A DNA stretch of 64,000 nt, taken from NCBI RefSeq assembly GCF_000633255.1, contig NZ_AYMJ01000031.1:434001-498000 (forward strand). Reading direction: 5' to 3'. Origin of the DNA: Pseudomonas sp. H1h (GTDB lineage: Bacteria > Pseudomonadota > Gammaproteobacteria > Pseudomonadales > Pseudomonadaceae). This document shows, piece by piece, positions 51,199 through 60,374 of the stretch. A program made the position numbers and the translations under genes. How positions within the stretch are numbered: position 1 is the stretch's first letter; every line of letters starts with the position of its first letter. The notes under the pieces are model-generated. The model was not told where the DNA came from, did no database searches, and worked only from the letters and a program-made list of their open reading frames with translations.

Positions 51199-53850
51199 AT
51201 GAGTGACTCCGGCCGCGCCGACGCGTTGTTAGCAGACCTGCCCCGCGACGGCCGTGGCCGGCTGAAAGTCTTCCTCGGCGCCGCCCCCGGTGTCGGCAAG
51301 ACTTACGCCATGCTCCAGGCCGCGCACACACAATTGCGCCAAGGCGTGAAAATCATCGCCGGCGTCGTCGAAACCCACGGCCGGGCCGAAACCGAAGCGT
51401 TGCTCGGCGGCTTGCCGCAGCAGCCGCTGGTGCGCTCGGAATACCGCGGTGTGATGCTCGAAGAAATGGACCTCGACGGCCTGCTCGCGGCCAAACCGAA
51501 GCTTGTGCTGGTGGATGAACTGGCGCACACCAACGCCCCCGGCAGCCGCCATGCCAAACGCTGGCAGGACATTCAGGAACTGCTCGCCGCCGGCATCGAC
51601 GTGTACACCACGGTCAACGTCCAACACCTGGAAAGCCTCAACGATCAGGTGCGTGGCATCACCGGCGTGCTGGTGCGCGAAACCCTGCCGGACTGGGTGC
51701 TGCAGGAAGCCTACGAACTGCTGCTGATCGACCTGCCGCCGCGCGAGCTGCTTGAGCGTCTGCGCGAAGGCAAGGTCTACGTGCCGGAACAGGCGCGGGC
51801 GGCAATCGATGCGTTTTTCACTCAGACCAACCTCACCGCGTTGCGCGAACTGGCGATGCAAACGGCGGCGGCACAGGTCGATAACGATCTCGCGCAAGGC
51901 TATCGTCAACTCGGTCAGGCGGCCCCGGCGGTGCGCGGGCGTCTGCTGGTCGGCGTCGATGGCGATGCCCATGCCGAACGCCTGGTGCGTCACGCCAGTC
52001 GCGTGGCCCAGCGGCGGCATTTGCCGTGGAGCCTGGTGCACGTCGACAACGGCACGGTGCGCGATGAGCAATCGCGCCTGCGTCTGCAAAGCGCTCAGCA
52101 ATTGGCTGAACGCCTCGGTGGCGAAGTGGTGCTGCTGCGTGCCGGTGAAGTGGCGAAGACCCTGATTCAACACGCCAGCGAACGCCGTGCGAGCCTGGTG
52201 CTGGTCGGCCAGTCGCGACCGAGCCTGCGTCGTCGCCTGTTCGGTGGTGGGCTTGCAGCACGCTTGTTGCGCCAGGCTCACGGACTGGAAATCAACGTTC
52301 TCGACAACGACCATGAACACCCTCAACCGCGCCTGCGGGTCACGCCGACGCTGGTCTGGTTCGACTATGCGCTGGCGCTGGCGGCCACGGTGTTGGCCAG
52401 TGCCCTGGCGTGGGCGGTGTCGAGTGTGTTGCCGCTGCCGAACATCTCGCTGGTGTTCCTCGCGGCGGTGTTGCTGGTGGCGGTGCGCAGCAGTCTGGGG
52501 CCGGCGCTGGCCTGCGCGGCGTTGTCGTTTCTGACTTACGATTTTCTGTTCATTCCACCGAATTTTTCCTTCGCCATTCAGCGCGAAGAAGATGTCCTGA
52601 CCTTGCTGTTCTTCCTGCTGATGGCGGCGCTCACCGGCAATCTCGCGGCGCGCCAGCGGCGGCAGTTGCAGGCCCTGCGTGACACTCAGGAAGAGACCAC
52701 AGAACTGCTCGATCTGTCGCGCAAACTGACTGCGGCGACCGACCGTCAGGCGGTGGTCAGCGCCGCCGCGCAACACCTCAATGGCTGGAGCGATCTGCAA
52801 TTGTGCCTGCTCAATCGTGACGGCCAGGGTGGCTGGAAAGTCGAGACCGGCGGGCCGCTGGAATTTACCGAATCCGAACGTGCCGCCGCCGACTGGGCCT
52901 GGCAGCACGATCAACCGGCGGGCATGGGCACCGGCACGCTGCCATTCGGCCGCTGGTGGTGGTGGCCGCTGTCGGTGGAAGACGGGCCGCTGGCGCTGCT
53001 CGGGGTCTGCGCCAAAGAGGGCCAGACCTTGAGCGGCCAGCGCCGACGCCTGCTTACCGCGTTGAGTCAGCCACTCGCTCAGGCACTGGCCCGGGCGCAA
53101 CTGGCGGACGATCTGGAAGCCGCGCGCCTGCACGGTGAAACCGAGCAATTGCGCAGTGCGCTGCTGGCCTCGGTGTCCCACGATCTGCGCACACCGCTGA
53201 CCGCCATGCGCGGCAGCATCGATAGTTTGCTGGCGCTCGGCGAAGCCATTCCGCTGGAAGATCGCCGTGAGTTGCTCGAAGGCACTCGTGATGAGGCCGA
53301 ACGCCTCGACCGCTACATCCAGAACCTGCTGGACATGACCCGTCTCGGCCACGGGGCGTTGAAGCTGGCGCGGGACTGGGTGGCGCCGGCCGACATTGTC
53401 GGCAGCTCGCTCAATCGCCTGCGTGCGGTGCTGGCGCCGTTGCAGGTCAGCACCGACGTGCCGGCCGAGTTGCCGCTGCTGTTCGTGCATGCGGCGCTGA
53501 TCGAACAGGCGCTGGTCAATGTGCTGGAAAACGCTGCGCGTTTTTCGCCTGCCCATGGGCGTTTGCAATTGAGCGCCGGGGCGAGCGGTGAAGAGATTTT
53601 TTTCACGGTCAGCGATGAGGGGCCGGGGATTCCAGAAGATGAGCGGGCGAAGATTTTCGACATGTTCTACACCGCTGCCCGCGGTGATCGCGGCGGCCAG
53701 GGCACCGGTCTAGGGTTGGCGATCTGTCAGGGTATGGTGGGTGCGCATGGCGGGCGGATCAGCGTCGCCGACGGCATCGACGGGCGCGGCACCAGCATCA
53801 CCCTGCATTTGCCGTTGCAGGCGCAACCGGGGATGGACAATGAAGCCTGA
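51199..53850 (+). CDS. kdpD: Sensor histidine kinase KdpD
   Basis: The 883-residue kinase has the N-terminal KdpD domain (about 1-210, with GAAPGVGKTYAMLQ and VDELAHTNAPGSRHAKRW), a USP-like domain (about 240-350) and four membrane segments at about 390-480. A GAF-like domain (about 500-640) precedes the kinase core, with the phosphorylated His at H661 in SVSHDLRTPLTAM, then the N-box and DEGPGIPEDERAKIFDMFYT. It senses K+ limitation and phosphorylates KdpE. It is followed by kdpE after 48 bases. Confidence 0.97.
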   Translation: MSDSGRADALLADLPRDGRGRLKVFLGAAPGVGKTYAMLQAAHTQLRQGVKIIAGVVETHGRAETEALLGGLPQQPLVRSEYRGVMLEEMDLDGLLAAKPKLVLVDELAHTNAPGSRHAKRWQDIQELLAAGIDVYTTVNVQHLESLNDQVRGITGVLVRETLPDWVLQEAYELLLIDLPPRELLERLREGKVYVPEQARAAIDAFFTQTNLTALRELAMQTAAAQVDNDLAQGYRQLGQAAPAVRGRLLVGVDGDAHAERLVRHASRVAQRRHLPWSLVHVDNGTVRDEQSRLRLQSAQQLAERLGGEVVLLRAGEVAKTLIQHASERRASLVLVGQSRPSLRRRLFGGGLAARLLRQAHGLEINVLDNDHEHPQPRLRVTPTLVWFDYALALAATVLASALAWAVSSVLPLPNISLVFLAAVLLVAVRSSLGPALACAALSFLTYDFLFIPPNFSFAIQREEDVLTLLFFLLMAALTGNLAARQRRQLQALRDTQEETTELLDLSRKLTAATDRQAVVSAAAQHLNGWSDLQLCLLNRDGQGGWKVETGGPLEFTESERAAADWAWQHDQPAGMGTGTLPFGRWWWWPLSVEDGPLALLGVCAKEGQTLSGQRRRLLTALSQPLAQALARAQLADDLEAARLHGETEQLRSALLASVSHDLRTPLTAMRGSIDSLLALGEAIPLEDRRELLEGTRDEAERLDRYIQNLLDMTRLGHGALKLARDWVAPADIVGSSLNRLRAVLAPLQVSTDVPAELPLLFVHAALIEQALVNVLENAARFSPAHGRLQLSAGASGEEIFFTVSDEGPGIPEDERAKIFDMFYTAARGDRGGQGTGLGLAICQGMVGAHGGRISVADGIDGRGTSITLHLPLQAQPGMDNEA

Positions 53851-53898
53851 GCCCGGCTGCGCTACTCTCTTGCCAATCTTTTGCGTTGATGTGAATTC

Positions 53899-54597
53899 AT
53901 GAGCCAGACCGCGACCATTTTGGTCATTGATGACGAACCGCAGATCCGTAAATTCCTGCGCATCAGCCTCTCCTCACAAGGCTACAAAGTGCTGGAAGCC
54001 GGCACCGGCGCCGAGGGCCTGGCCCAGGCCGCGTTGAACAAACCGGACTTGCTGGTGCTAGACCTCGGCCTGCCGGACATGGACGGCCAGCAGGTGCTGC
54101 GCGAATTTCGCGAATGGGCCACCGCGCCGGTGCTGGTGCTTTCGGTGCGGGCCAGCGAAGGGCAGAAAGTCCAGGCGCTGGATGGCGGCGCCAACGACTA
54201 CGTGACCAAGCCGTTCGGCATTCAGGAGTTTCTCGCCCGGGTCCGCGCTTTGTTGCGCCAGGCACCGGCCGGCGAAGCGCAACAAGCGGCGTTGACGTTT
54301 GGCCCGTTGACGGTTGATCTGGCCTATCGGCGGGTGTTGCTCGATGGCGCCGAAGTGGCGCTGACCCGCAAGGAGTACGCGGTGCTGGCGCAACTGGCGC
54401 GGCACCCGGGGCGGGTGATCACCCAGCAGCAATTGCTCAAGGACATCTGGGGGCCGACGCATACCGAAGACAGTCACTACCTGCGGATTGTCGTCGGGCA
54501 TTTGCGGCAGAAACTGGCGGATGATCCGACACGGCCGCGATTTATCGTGACTGAGGCGGGGGTTGGGTATCGGTTGTTGAGTGAGGGCAGCCTGTAG
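53899..54597 (+). CDS. kdpE: Response regulator KdpE
   Basis: The 232-residue OmpR-type regulator has a receiver domain with the phosphorylated D55 in LLVLDLGLPDMDG and the acidic pair DDE at 11-13. The winged-helix domain includes LTRKEYAVLAQLARHPGRVI and YLRIVVGHLRQKLADDPTRP. It activates kdpFABC when K+ is low; a candidate binding site lies at 46327-46343. Confidence 0.97.
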   Translation: MSQTATILVIDDEPQIRKFLRISLSSQGYKVLEAGTGAEGLAQAALNKPDLLVLDLGLPDMDGQQVLREFREWATAPVLVLSVRASEGQKVQALDGGANDYVTKPFGIQEFLARVRALLRQAPAGEAQQAALTFGPLTVDLAYRRVLLDGAEVALTRKEYAVLAQLARHPGRVITQQQLLKDIWGPTHTEDSHYLRIVVGHLRQKLADDPTRPRFIVTEAGVGYRLLSEGSL

Positions 54598-54615
54598 TTT
54601 TTGGGGTGTCTGGTC

Positions 54616-54684
54616 TCTTCGCGAGCAAGCCCGCTCCCACATTGGATCACCCAACCCCTGTGGGAGCGGGCTTGCTCGCGAAGA
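54616..54684. repeat. REP palindrome pair
   Basis: Two intact inverted cores (GTGGGAGCGGGCTTGCTCGCGA type) about 20 bases apart lie between the convergent ends of kdpE and the patatin-like gene. Confidence 0.92.
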
Positions 54685-54706
54685 GGCCTGACAGGCTGCC
54701 GGGATT

Positions 54707-55744
54707 TCAGCCTTGTTCACTCTCATACCGGTCCAGCGTATCCCGCGCAATTTCGCGCCCCAGCGCGATCAGTTCCGGCGCCTTGTAGAACTCGAAAAAC
54801 CGGCACACGCGCTTCGGCACGTTGATCAGAATGTCCGGCGGATAGCCGGCGATCTTGTACTGCGCCAGCGAGGTCTGCATCACCTCGAAACTCTGGTTGA
54901 TCAGGTCCAGCAGTGACGCCGGCCCGACGTTGTCGATGATGAACGAACCGGTGGCGGATTTCGGTGCGCCTTCGCGTTCGGGTGCCGCCGCCGGCTGCTG
55001 GCTTTCCGGTTCGCTGCCTTCCAGCCAGGGGTTGATGTCCGCCGCTTCCGCGCGCAGGGCTTCCTGCTCGAGCAACAGCAACTGCTCGGCCTGTTTGCGC
55101 CGGAACGGCATCTTCGAACCCAGCGAGCTGAGCAGGCTGTCGAAGCGCGAGCGAAAGGCTGGCGGACGCTGGATCACCGGCAATTTGTAATGCCGCTGGT
55201 TGGTCGCGTTGAGGTTGACCGCGATGATCAGGTCGCAGTGGCTGGACACCACCGGCACGATCGGCAACGGGTTGAGAATGCCACCGTCCACCAGCATCCG
55301 GTTGCCTTGCATCACCGGGGTGAACAGGCTGGGAATCGCCGCCGAAGCGCGCATCGCCTGATGCAGACAGCCTTCCTGGAACCAGATTTCCTGCTGGTTG
55401 GTGAGGTCGGCGGCGACAGCGGTGTAGGGGATGCGCAGGTCCTCGATGTTGATCTCGCCGACGATCTTGCGGATCTGCCCGAAGACTTTTTCGCCACGGA
55501 TCGCGCCGAGGCGGAAACTCACGTCCACCAGCCGCAGCACATCCAGATAGTCGAGGGATTCGATCCACGTGCGGTACTCGTCGAGTTTGCCCGCCGCATA
55601 GATCCCGCCGACCACCGCGCCCATCGAACAACCGGCAATGCAGGCAATGTCGTAACCGCGTCTTTCGATCTCCTCAATGACCCCGATATGGGCATAGCCC
55701 CGGGCGCCACCGGAGCCCAGCACCAGTGCGACACGCTTTTTCAT
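54707..55744 (-). CDS. Patatin-like phospholipase (RssA type)
   Basis: From the ATG at 55744, preceded by GGAGG, the protein is 345 residues. The oxyanion-hole motif GSGGARGYAHIG is near the N-terminus, the nucleophile Ser40 is in GCSMG, and the catalytic Asp is in VDGGILNPLP. This gives the Ser-Asp dyad of bacterial patatins of the RssA/NTE group, which are esterases or phospholipases. The C-terminal 120 residues are charged (RKQAEQLLLLEQEALRAEA). No signal peptide is seen, so a cytoplasmic location is likely. Its substrate is unknown. Confidence 0.9.
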   Translation of the reverse strand: MKKRVALVLGSGGARGYAHIGVIEEIERRGYDIACIAGCSMGAVVGGIYAAGKLDEYRTWIESLDYLDVLRLVDVSFRLGAIRGEKVFGQIRKIVGEINIEDLRIPYTAVAADLTNQQEIWFQEGCLHQAMRASAAIPSLFTPVMQGNRMLVDGGILNPLPIVPVVSSHCDLIIAVNLNATNQRHYKLPVIQRPPAFRSRFDSLLSSLGSKMPFRRKQAEQLLLLEQEALRAEAADINPWLEGSEPESQQPAAAPEREGAPKSATGSFIIDNVGPASLLDLINQSFEVMQTSLAQYKIAGYPPDILINVPKRVCRFFEFYKAPELIALGREIARDTLDRYESEQG

Positions 55745-55960
55745 CTGACTTCCTCCCGACAAGGTTCCACAATGCACCTATCCTGGGGCGGGCGACAATC
55801 GGCAGGGTCGTTCGGGGCGGCGGGGGCGTCGTTTTTTCGATACTCCGTGACCACTCGACGCTATCCTTGAGTCACCGCAGATTCATCGGGCGCCAAGGCA
55901 CTTTTTCCTCGCCGCACCGTCTTAACTGCACGACTGTTGACCTATTTTGAGGTGTAAGTG

Positions 55961-56239
55961 ATGAAAGCCTGGATCTGTGTGCCGTTGATCGCGCTGGCAT
56001 TGGCCGGTTGCGCGGGCAAGACTGCTTATCGTGACAGCTGTGGCACTCAGCTTGATGCGGCGTGGCATGAACTGGACCTGGCCAAGGCCGAAGGTTTCGC
56101 CGGTACGGTCAGCTATTCCAAGGCGCTGTCGTTGCTGACGGCCGCCAAGACCCAGCAGCAATTCGAAGGCTTCGAGGGCTGCAGCAATAAGGCCGAGAAA
56201 GCCCGTTTCTATATTCGCGAATCCCGCGCCGGCCGCTAA
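55961..56239 (+). CDS. Small lipoprotein
   Basis: The ATG at 55961 (AGG eight bases upstream) gives 92 residues. The signal peptide MKAWICVPLIALALAGC ends in the lipobox LAGC with Ala next, which predicts outer membrane sorting. The mature part is helical with two Cys residues (DSCGTQ, FEGCSN) and a repeat-like pattern (SYSKALSLLTAAKTQQQFEG) suggesting a small TPR-like helical hairpin. It resembles uncharacterised Pseudomonas lipoproteins; the function is unknown. Confidence 0.82.
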   Translation: MKAWICVPLIALALAGCAGKTAYRDSCGTQLDAAWHELDLAKAEGFAGTVSYSKALSLLTAAKTQQQFEGFEGCSNKAEKARFYIRESRAGR

Positions 56240-56318
56240 GCTGCTGACTTGACGCAAGGATGCGGCTGCCTTCCTGAGGCAGACTGGTCCTTCAAGCCAT
56301 TTGAATCAGGAGCAAGTG

Positions 56319-57086
56319 ATGTCTGCGTTGGTGGATCGGTTGGTGGCTCATGTCCTGAGCCTGGAAGTGCGGCTGCTGGCGTGTCAGGCGCGCTTGACCG
56401 CGCGCACCGACCCCGAAGCGCTGCATGACTTGCGCACCACGGTGCGGCGCTTGCGCAGCCTGCTGCGGCCATTGCGCGGCTTGCCCGGTGTCGAGCAATT
56501 GGAAGTGGCGGCGTCAGCGGTGGGGCAGGTGACCACGCCGTGGCGTGATCGCGAGGTGCTGGCGGCGTATCTGCTCAAGCATGATCAACCGCAAGCGGCG
56601 CAGCGACGCATGGCGCAAATGGCCGAAGCCTATCCGGCATTGGCAGCAAGTACGGAAGTGGCTTCGCTGCTGATCATCCTCGACGCCTTCCCGCGATTCC
56701 TGCGTGCGTCTGAACGTCAGGGTCTGCTCAAGGGGCTGGCCACGCGCATCGAAAAACGCCTGCACAAACAATGGAAAAAACTCGACGAGGCCCTGCGCGA
56801 TCCGGCCCACGATCGGCATCGCTTGCGCTTGTTGATCAAGCGCGTGCGCTATGGCATCGAAGCGTATCCGGAGCTGGATCGCTTGCCTGCGGCGGCGCTG
56901 GCGCGATTGAAGTCTGCACAAGGCGCGCTGGGCGACTGGCACGATTGCTGGCAGTGGCTGGCGCGGGCCGAGCAGGAAAGCGATCTGCAACCGTGCGTTG
57001 CGACCTGGCAGGCGGGCCTGATCAAGGCTGAAGCCAAGGCGGATCGAGTGCTCGAAAAACTCAGCACTGCCTGCTTCAAATCCTGA
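56319..57086 (+). CDS. CHAD-domain protein
   Basis: The ATG at 56319 follows AGGAG and gives 255 residues, nearly all a CHAD domain. It is a helical, His- and Arg-rich protein with ALHDLRTTVRRLRSLLRPL and HRHRLRLLIKRVRYGIEAY, the two conserved basic helices. CHAD domains bind inorganic polyphosphate. No CYTH domain is fused. The gene stands 79 bases after the lipoprotein gene and may be co-transcribed. Confidence 0.9.
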   Translation: MSALVDRLVAHVLSLEVRLLACQARLTARTDPEALHDLRTTVRRLRSLLRPLRGLPGVEQLEVAASAVGQVTTPWRDREVLAAYLLKHDQPQAAQRRMAQMAEAYPALAASTEVASLLIILDAFPRFLRASERQGLLKGLATRIEKRLHKQWKKLDEALRDPAHDRHRLRLLIKRVRYGIEAYPELDRLPAAALARLKSAQGALGDWHDCWQWLARAEQESDLQPCVATWQAGLIKAEAKADRVLEKLSTACFKS

Positions 57087-57103
57087 TCCTCCATAGAACC
57101 CCT

Positions 57104-57190
57104 GTGGGAGCGGGCTTGCTCGCGAAAGCGGAATATCAGTCACCGATGTGTCTGCTGATCTACCGCTTTCGCGAGCAAGCTCGCTCCCAC
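57104..57190. repeat. REP palindrome pair
   Basis: Two inverted REP cores about 45 bases apart follow the CHAD gene, in the same wide-spaced arrangement as at 3949-4035. Confidence 0.92.
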
Positions 57191-57311
57191 CTTCGAATAT
57201 CTCCTTGGCCTTAAGGCCTTTCTGTCAGTCCATTTGACCGGAATAGACGCTGCGGCGCTCTGCCATGCTGGTTAAGATCGCTGCATACACTTTTCGCTTT
57301 CCGAGGTTGTC

Positions 57312-58106
57312 ATGCGCTTTTCCGATCTGCTCGATGCGGTCCGCCGCGATCCAGAACTGACCGTTCCCGCCGAGTGGGGCCAGGGTCGGGCCAGTTTTGG
57401 TGGCCTGGTAGCGGCGCTGCAATATGAAGCCATGCGCGCGAAGGTCCCCGCAGATCGTCCGGTGCGCTCTTTGGCTATTACCTTCGTCGGCCCGGTGGAG
57501 CCGGAAGTCCCGGTGCGTTTTGAAGTCGATGTGCTGCGCGAAGGCAAGGCGGTCAGTCAGGTGCTGGGGCGTGCGATGCAGAACGGGCAGGTGGTGACGA
57601 TCGTGCAAGGCAGCTTTGGTGCTTCCAGACCTTCGGAAGTGGCCGTTGCAGCTTATCCGGCGGCCGAAATGAACCATTGGGATGAATGCCAGGAGCTGCC
57701 CTACATCAAGGGTGTGACCCCGGAGTTCATGCGTCACCTGTCGATGCGCTGGAGTGTCGGCGGCATGCCGTTCACCGGCAACAAATCGCGGCAAATGGGC
57801 GGTTGGGTGCGGTTGCGTGGAGACGTCAAGGAAGAGCCGGTCAATGAAGCGCATCTGCTGGCGCTAGTAGATGCATGGCCGCCGGCACTGTTGCCGTACC
57901 TGAAAAAACCGGCACCGGGCAGCACGTTGACCTGGACCATTGAATTCGTTCAGCCGCTACGCGACTTGAGCACGCTGGACTGGTGCAAATACCTGGCTGA
58001 CATCGAGTACGCCGCCGACGGCTACGGCCATGTCGCCGCGAAACTGTGGAGCGCGGAAGGAGAGTTGATCGCCATGAGTCGACAGACCGTGACGATTTTT
58101 GCCTGA
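57312..58106 (+). CDS. Acyl-CoA thioesterase-like (double hotdog) protein
   Basis: The 264-residue protein contains two hotdog halves. The first has GRASFGGLVAALQYEAMRAK and SLAITFVGPVEPEVPVRFEV, as in the TesB/4HBT_3 type; the second has TLTWTIEFVQPL and YGHVAAKLWSAEGELIAMSR. Such enzymes cleave acyl-CoA esters. It ends two bases before the convergent gene on the other strand. The natural substrate is unknown. Confidence 0.85.
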   Translation: MRFSDLLDAVRRDPELTVPAEWGQGRASFGGLVAALQYEAMRAKVPADRPVRSLAITFVGPVEPEVPVRFEVDVLREGKAVSQVLGRAMQNGQVVTIVQGSFGASRPSEVAVAAYPAAEMNHWDECQELPYIKGVTPEFMRHLSMRWSVGGMPFTGNKSRQMGGWVRLRGDVKEEPVNEAHLLALVDAWPPALLPYLKKPAPGSTLTWTIEFVQPLRDLSTLDWCKYLADIEYAADGYGHVAAKLWSAEGELIAMSRQTVTIFA

Positions 58107-58107
58107 G

Positions 58108-58473
58108 TCAATGCCGACGATGGCGCTCACGCCAGGCGCGCCACCAGCCGCCGCTGAGGAAAAACCGCGGAAAGGTCAGGAACTGTTCGACCAGCAAGCG
58201 TGACATTGCATCTTTGCGGTCACTGAACGGCTCGGAGGCTTGCGCCTCCAGGCTGTGGCCGTGGCGCTGCAGACCCAGCGCCGCGACGATACCGATCACG
58301 CCGATGGCGACGCTGGCCAGGCTCAGGCTGAACACCCCGGACACGATCAACAGAAACGCGACGATGAACAACGGCACTGCAATCAGGTGCAACACCAGAT
58401 TGGTCGGGTGCTGGTGATTGTTCGGGTACGCGCGCCATTGCCACGCGGGAAGATTGGGGTGACGTTTGCCCAT
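58108..58473 (-). CDS. Small membrane protein, Mpo1/DUF962-like
   Basis: From the ATG at 58473 the product is 121 residues. It begins with a motif NNHQHPTNLVLHLIAVPLFI, whose His, Asn and His spacing resembles the DUF962/Mpo1 family (2-hydroxy fatty acid dioxygenase in yeast). Two membrane segments follow (LFIVAFLLIVSGVF and SVAIGVIGIVAALGL), then a basic C-terminus. The bacterial members have no settled function. It is convergent with the thioesterase gene. Confidence 0.72.
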   Translation of the reverse strand: MGKRHPNLPAWQWRAYPNNHQHPTNLVLHLIAVPLFIVAFLLIVSGVFSLSLASVAIGVIGIVAALGLQRHGHSLEAQASEPFSDRKDAMSRLLVEQFLTFPRFFLSGGWWRAWRERHRRH

Positions 58474-58603
58474 GTTGGTTACTCCTCGATCCATGTTGAA
58501 CACATGATTGAAGAATAGGCCGGGGCGGGTAGGGCGGCGAATCAAGGTTGGCTATTGCGGTGATAGGCGTCATCGCCGGATTTGATGTTGGCCCGGCTGA
58601 CGC

Positions 58604-58677
58604 CTTCGCGAGCAAGCCCGCACAGCAGATTTGTGTACGCCGCAGATCCCCTGTGGAAGCGGGCTTGCTCGCGAAGC
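58604..58677. repeat. REP palindrome pair
   Basis: The right core is nearly intact (GTGGAAGCGGGCTTGCTCGCGA) and the left core is truncated (TTCGCGAGCAAGCCCGCACAG). Confidence 0.85.
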
Positions 58678-58682
58678 GGCCG

Positions 58683-60164
58683 TCAGAGTTTCAACTGACC
58701 GATGGCCTTGCTCAACTCTCCGGCCAACGTCGCCAGCTCATTACTGGTGGTCGCCGAATCCACGGTCTGCTGCACCGTGTTCTCGGTCACATCACGAATG
58801 CTCACCACTGCCCGATTCATCTCTTCCGCTACCTGACTCTGCTGCTCGGCCGCCACCGCAATCTGGGTGTTGCTCTCACGCATCTGCGCCACGGCGCCGG
58901 TGATTTCCGCCAGCGCCTCGCCAGCCTCCTGCGCCTGTTGCACGCAGTCGTCGGCCTTGTACGAGCTCTCCTGCATGAAGTCCACCGCATCGCGGGTGCC
59001 GGCCTGCAACGCCGAGACCATGGTGGTGATTTCATCGGTGGAGGTCTGCACGCGTTTTGCCAGATTGCGCACCTCGTCGGCGACCACGGCAAAACCGCGG
59101 CCCATCTCGCCGGCCCGGGCGGCTTCGATGGCGGCATTCAGTGCCAGCAGGTTGGTCTGCTCGGCGATGCTGTGAATCACGCTGACCACGCCGTTGATCT
59201 TCTGGCTGTCTTCGGCCAGGCGCTGGATCATCTCTGCGGTCTGCTGCACGCCGCTGGAAAGTCCGGCAATCGATTGCTGCACCCGACTGACCACTTGCTG
59301 GCCGCTGCCCGCGAGGCCATCGGCGGTCTGCGACAGATCGCGGGTGGCGCCGGCATGCTGGGCAATGTGATAAACCGTGGCGGTCATTTCGTTGATCGCG
59401 GTGGCGGCCTGATCGGTTTCGCTCTGCTGGCCGAGCATGCCGTGGCGCACCTCGTTCATGCTCGCCGCCAGGCGTGCAGCACCGACGTCGAGTTGCCGCG
59501 CAGTGTTGGCGACCGTCGTGACCACGCGCTGATAACCGGCCTGCATCGCGTTGAACGCATTGGCCATCTGTCCGACTTCATCCTTGCAGGCCAACGGTAC
59601 GCGGGCCGAGAGGTCACCGCTTTTCTCGACATGCAGCATCACGTCCTTCAGCGTGTTGAGCTGGCTGAGCAGGAAGCGGATCAGCAACTGCGACGCGCAG
59701 AGCATCGCGAACATCAGGATGAACACCGCCACCGCGTAGTTGGCAAAACGCTCGCTGAACACTTGCGCCAGGCTTGGACCATAGGCGATGACTGCGACCT
59801 GTTGGCCATCGGCGCGGCTGAATACTTCAGCGCCCATCAATGGGTTGTCGCCGAACAGCGGCAGGTGATTGATTGCGTTCCAGCCGTTGCTGTCGCTGAT
59901 TTCCAGTACGGGTTGATCGTTGAGGCGCGGCGCTTCCCCGCGTTTGAAGGTCAGCACCTGGTCAGCCTTGGGCAAGGCCTGTCCGGTCGGCCAGGCCTTG
60001 AGCAATTGTGCCTGGGCCTGAGCGGATGCTTGTGAGGCGTGGCTGCGGGCCTGTTGCTCCAGTTGCACGGCGTACAGCACCAGCAGCAGGGTGGTGACAA
60101 AGGCGACCGCGTTGACCGCCCAGAATTTGTATTTCAGCGAGATATTGCTAAGCCAGGCACCCAT
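58683..60164 (-). CDS. Methyl-accepting chemotaxis protein
   Basis: I start at the ATG at 60164 (MGAWLSNISLKYKFWAVNAV) rather than the upstream TTG; this gives 493 residues. It has a membrane span at about 14-34, a short periplasmic region to about 140, a second span (YAVAVFILMFAMLCASQLLI), a HAMP domain and the signalling domain. The hairpin tip is EAARAGEMGRGFAVVADEVR, the highly conserved CheA/CheW contact. The ligand-binding region is too short for a double-Cache domain, and its ligand is unknown. No che genes are nearby, as is usual for dispersed Pseudomonas receptors. Confidence 0.94.
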   Translation of the reverse strand: MGAWLSNISLKYKFWAVNAVAFVTTLLLVLYAVQLEQQARSHASQASAQAQAQLLKAWPTGQALPKADQVLTFKRGEAPRLNDQPVLEISDSNGWNAINHLPLFGDNPLMGAEVFSRADGQQVAVIAYGPSLAQVFSERFANYAVAVFILMFAMLCASQLLIRFLLSQLNTLKDVMLHVEKSGDLSARVPLACKDEVGQMANAFNAMQAGYQRVVTTVANTARQLDVGAARLAASMNEVRHGMLGQQSETDQAATAINEMTATVYHIAQHAGATRDLSQTADGLAGSGQQVVSRVQQSIAGLSSGVQQTAEMIQRLAEDSQKINGVVSVIHSIAEQTNLLALNAAIEAARAGEMGRGFAVVADEVRNLAKRVQTSTDEITTMVSALQAGTRDAVDFMQESSYKADDCVQQAQEAGEALAEITGAVAQMRESNTQIAVAAEQQSQVAEEMNRAVVSIRDVTENTVQQTVDSATTSNELATLAGELSKAIGQLKL

Positions 60165-60269
60165 GGAGGTCTTCTCTGATAGCGGAAACAGTTTCGGCAA
60201 GGTGCCAGCATTGTGCCGCTACGCAGATATAGACGTCTTGATATGAGTCAACAGACCGCACTCTCCCCT

Positions 60270-60358
60270 GTGGGAGCGAGCCTGCTCGCGAAGAGGCCGT
60301 GTCAGTCGACATCGTTGCTGTCTGAACCATTGCTTTCGCGACCAGGCTCGCTCCCACA
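60270..60358. repeat. REP palindrome pair
   Basis: Two inverted cores of the GAGCGAGCCTGCTCGCGA type; the right copy has one change (GACCAGGCTCG). Confidence 0.9.
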
Positions 60359-60374
60359 GAGAAATTCTGGGGGG

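Noticed and set aside
3949..60358. Repeated palindromes considered as a CRISPR array
   Set aside because: They are paired inverted copies at scattered sites, not direct repeats with regular unique spacers.
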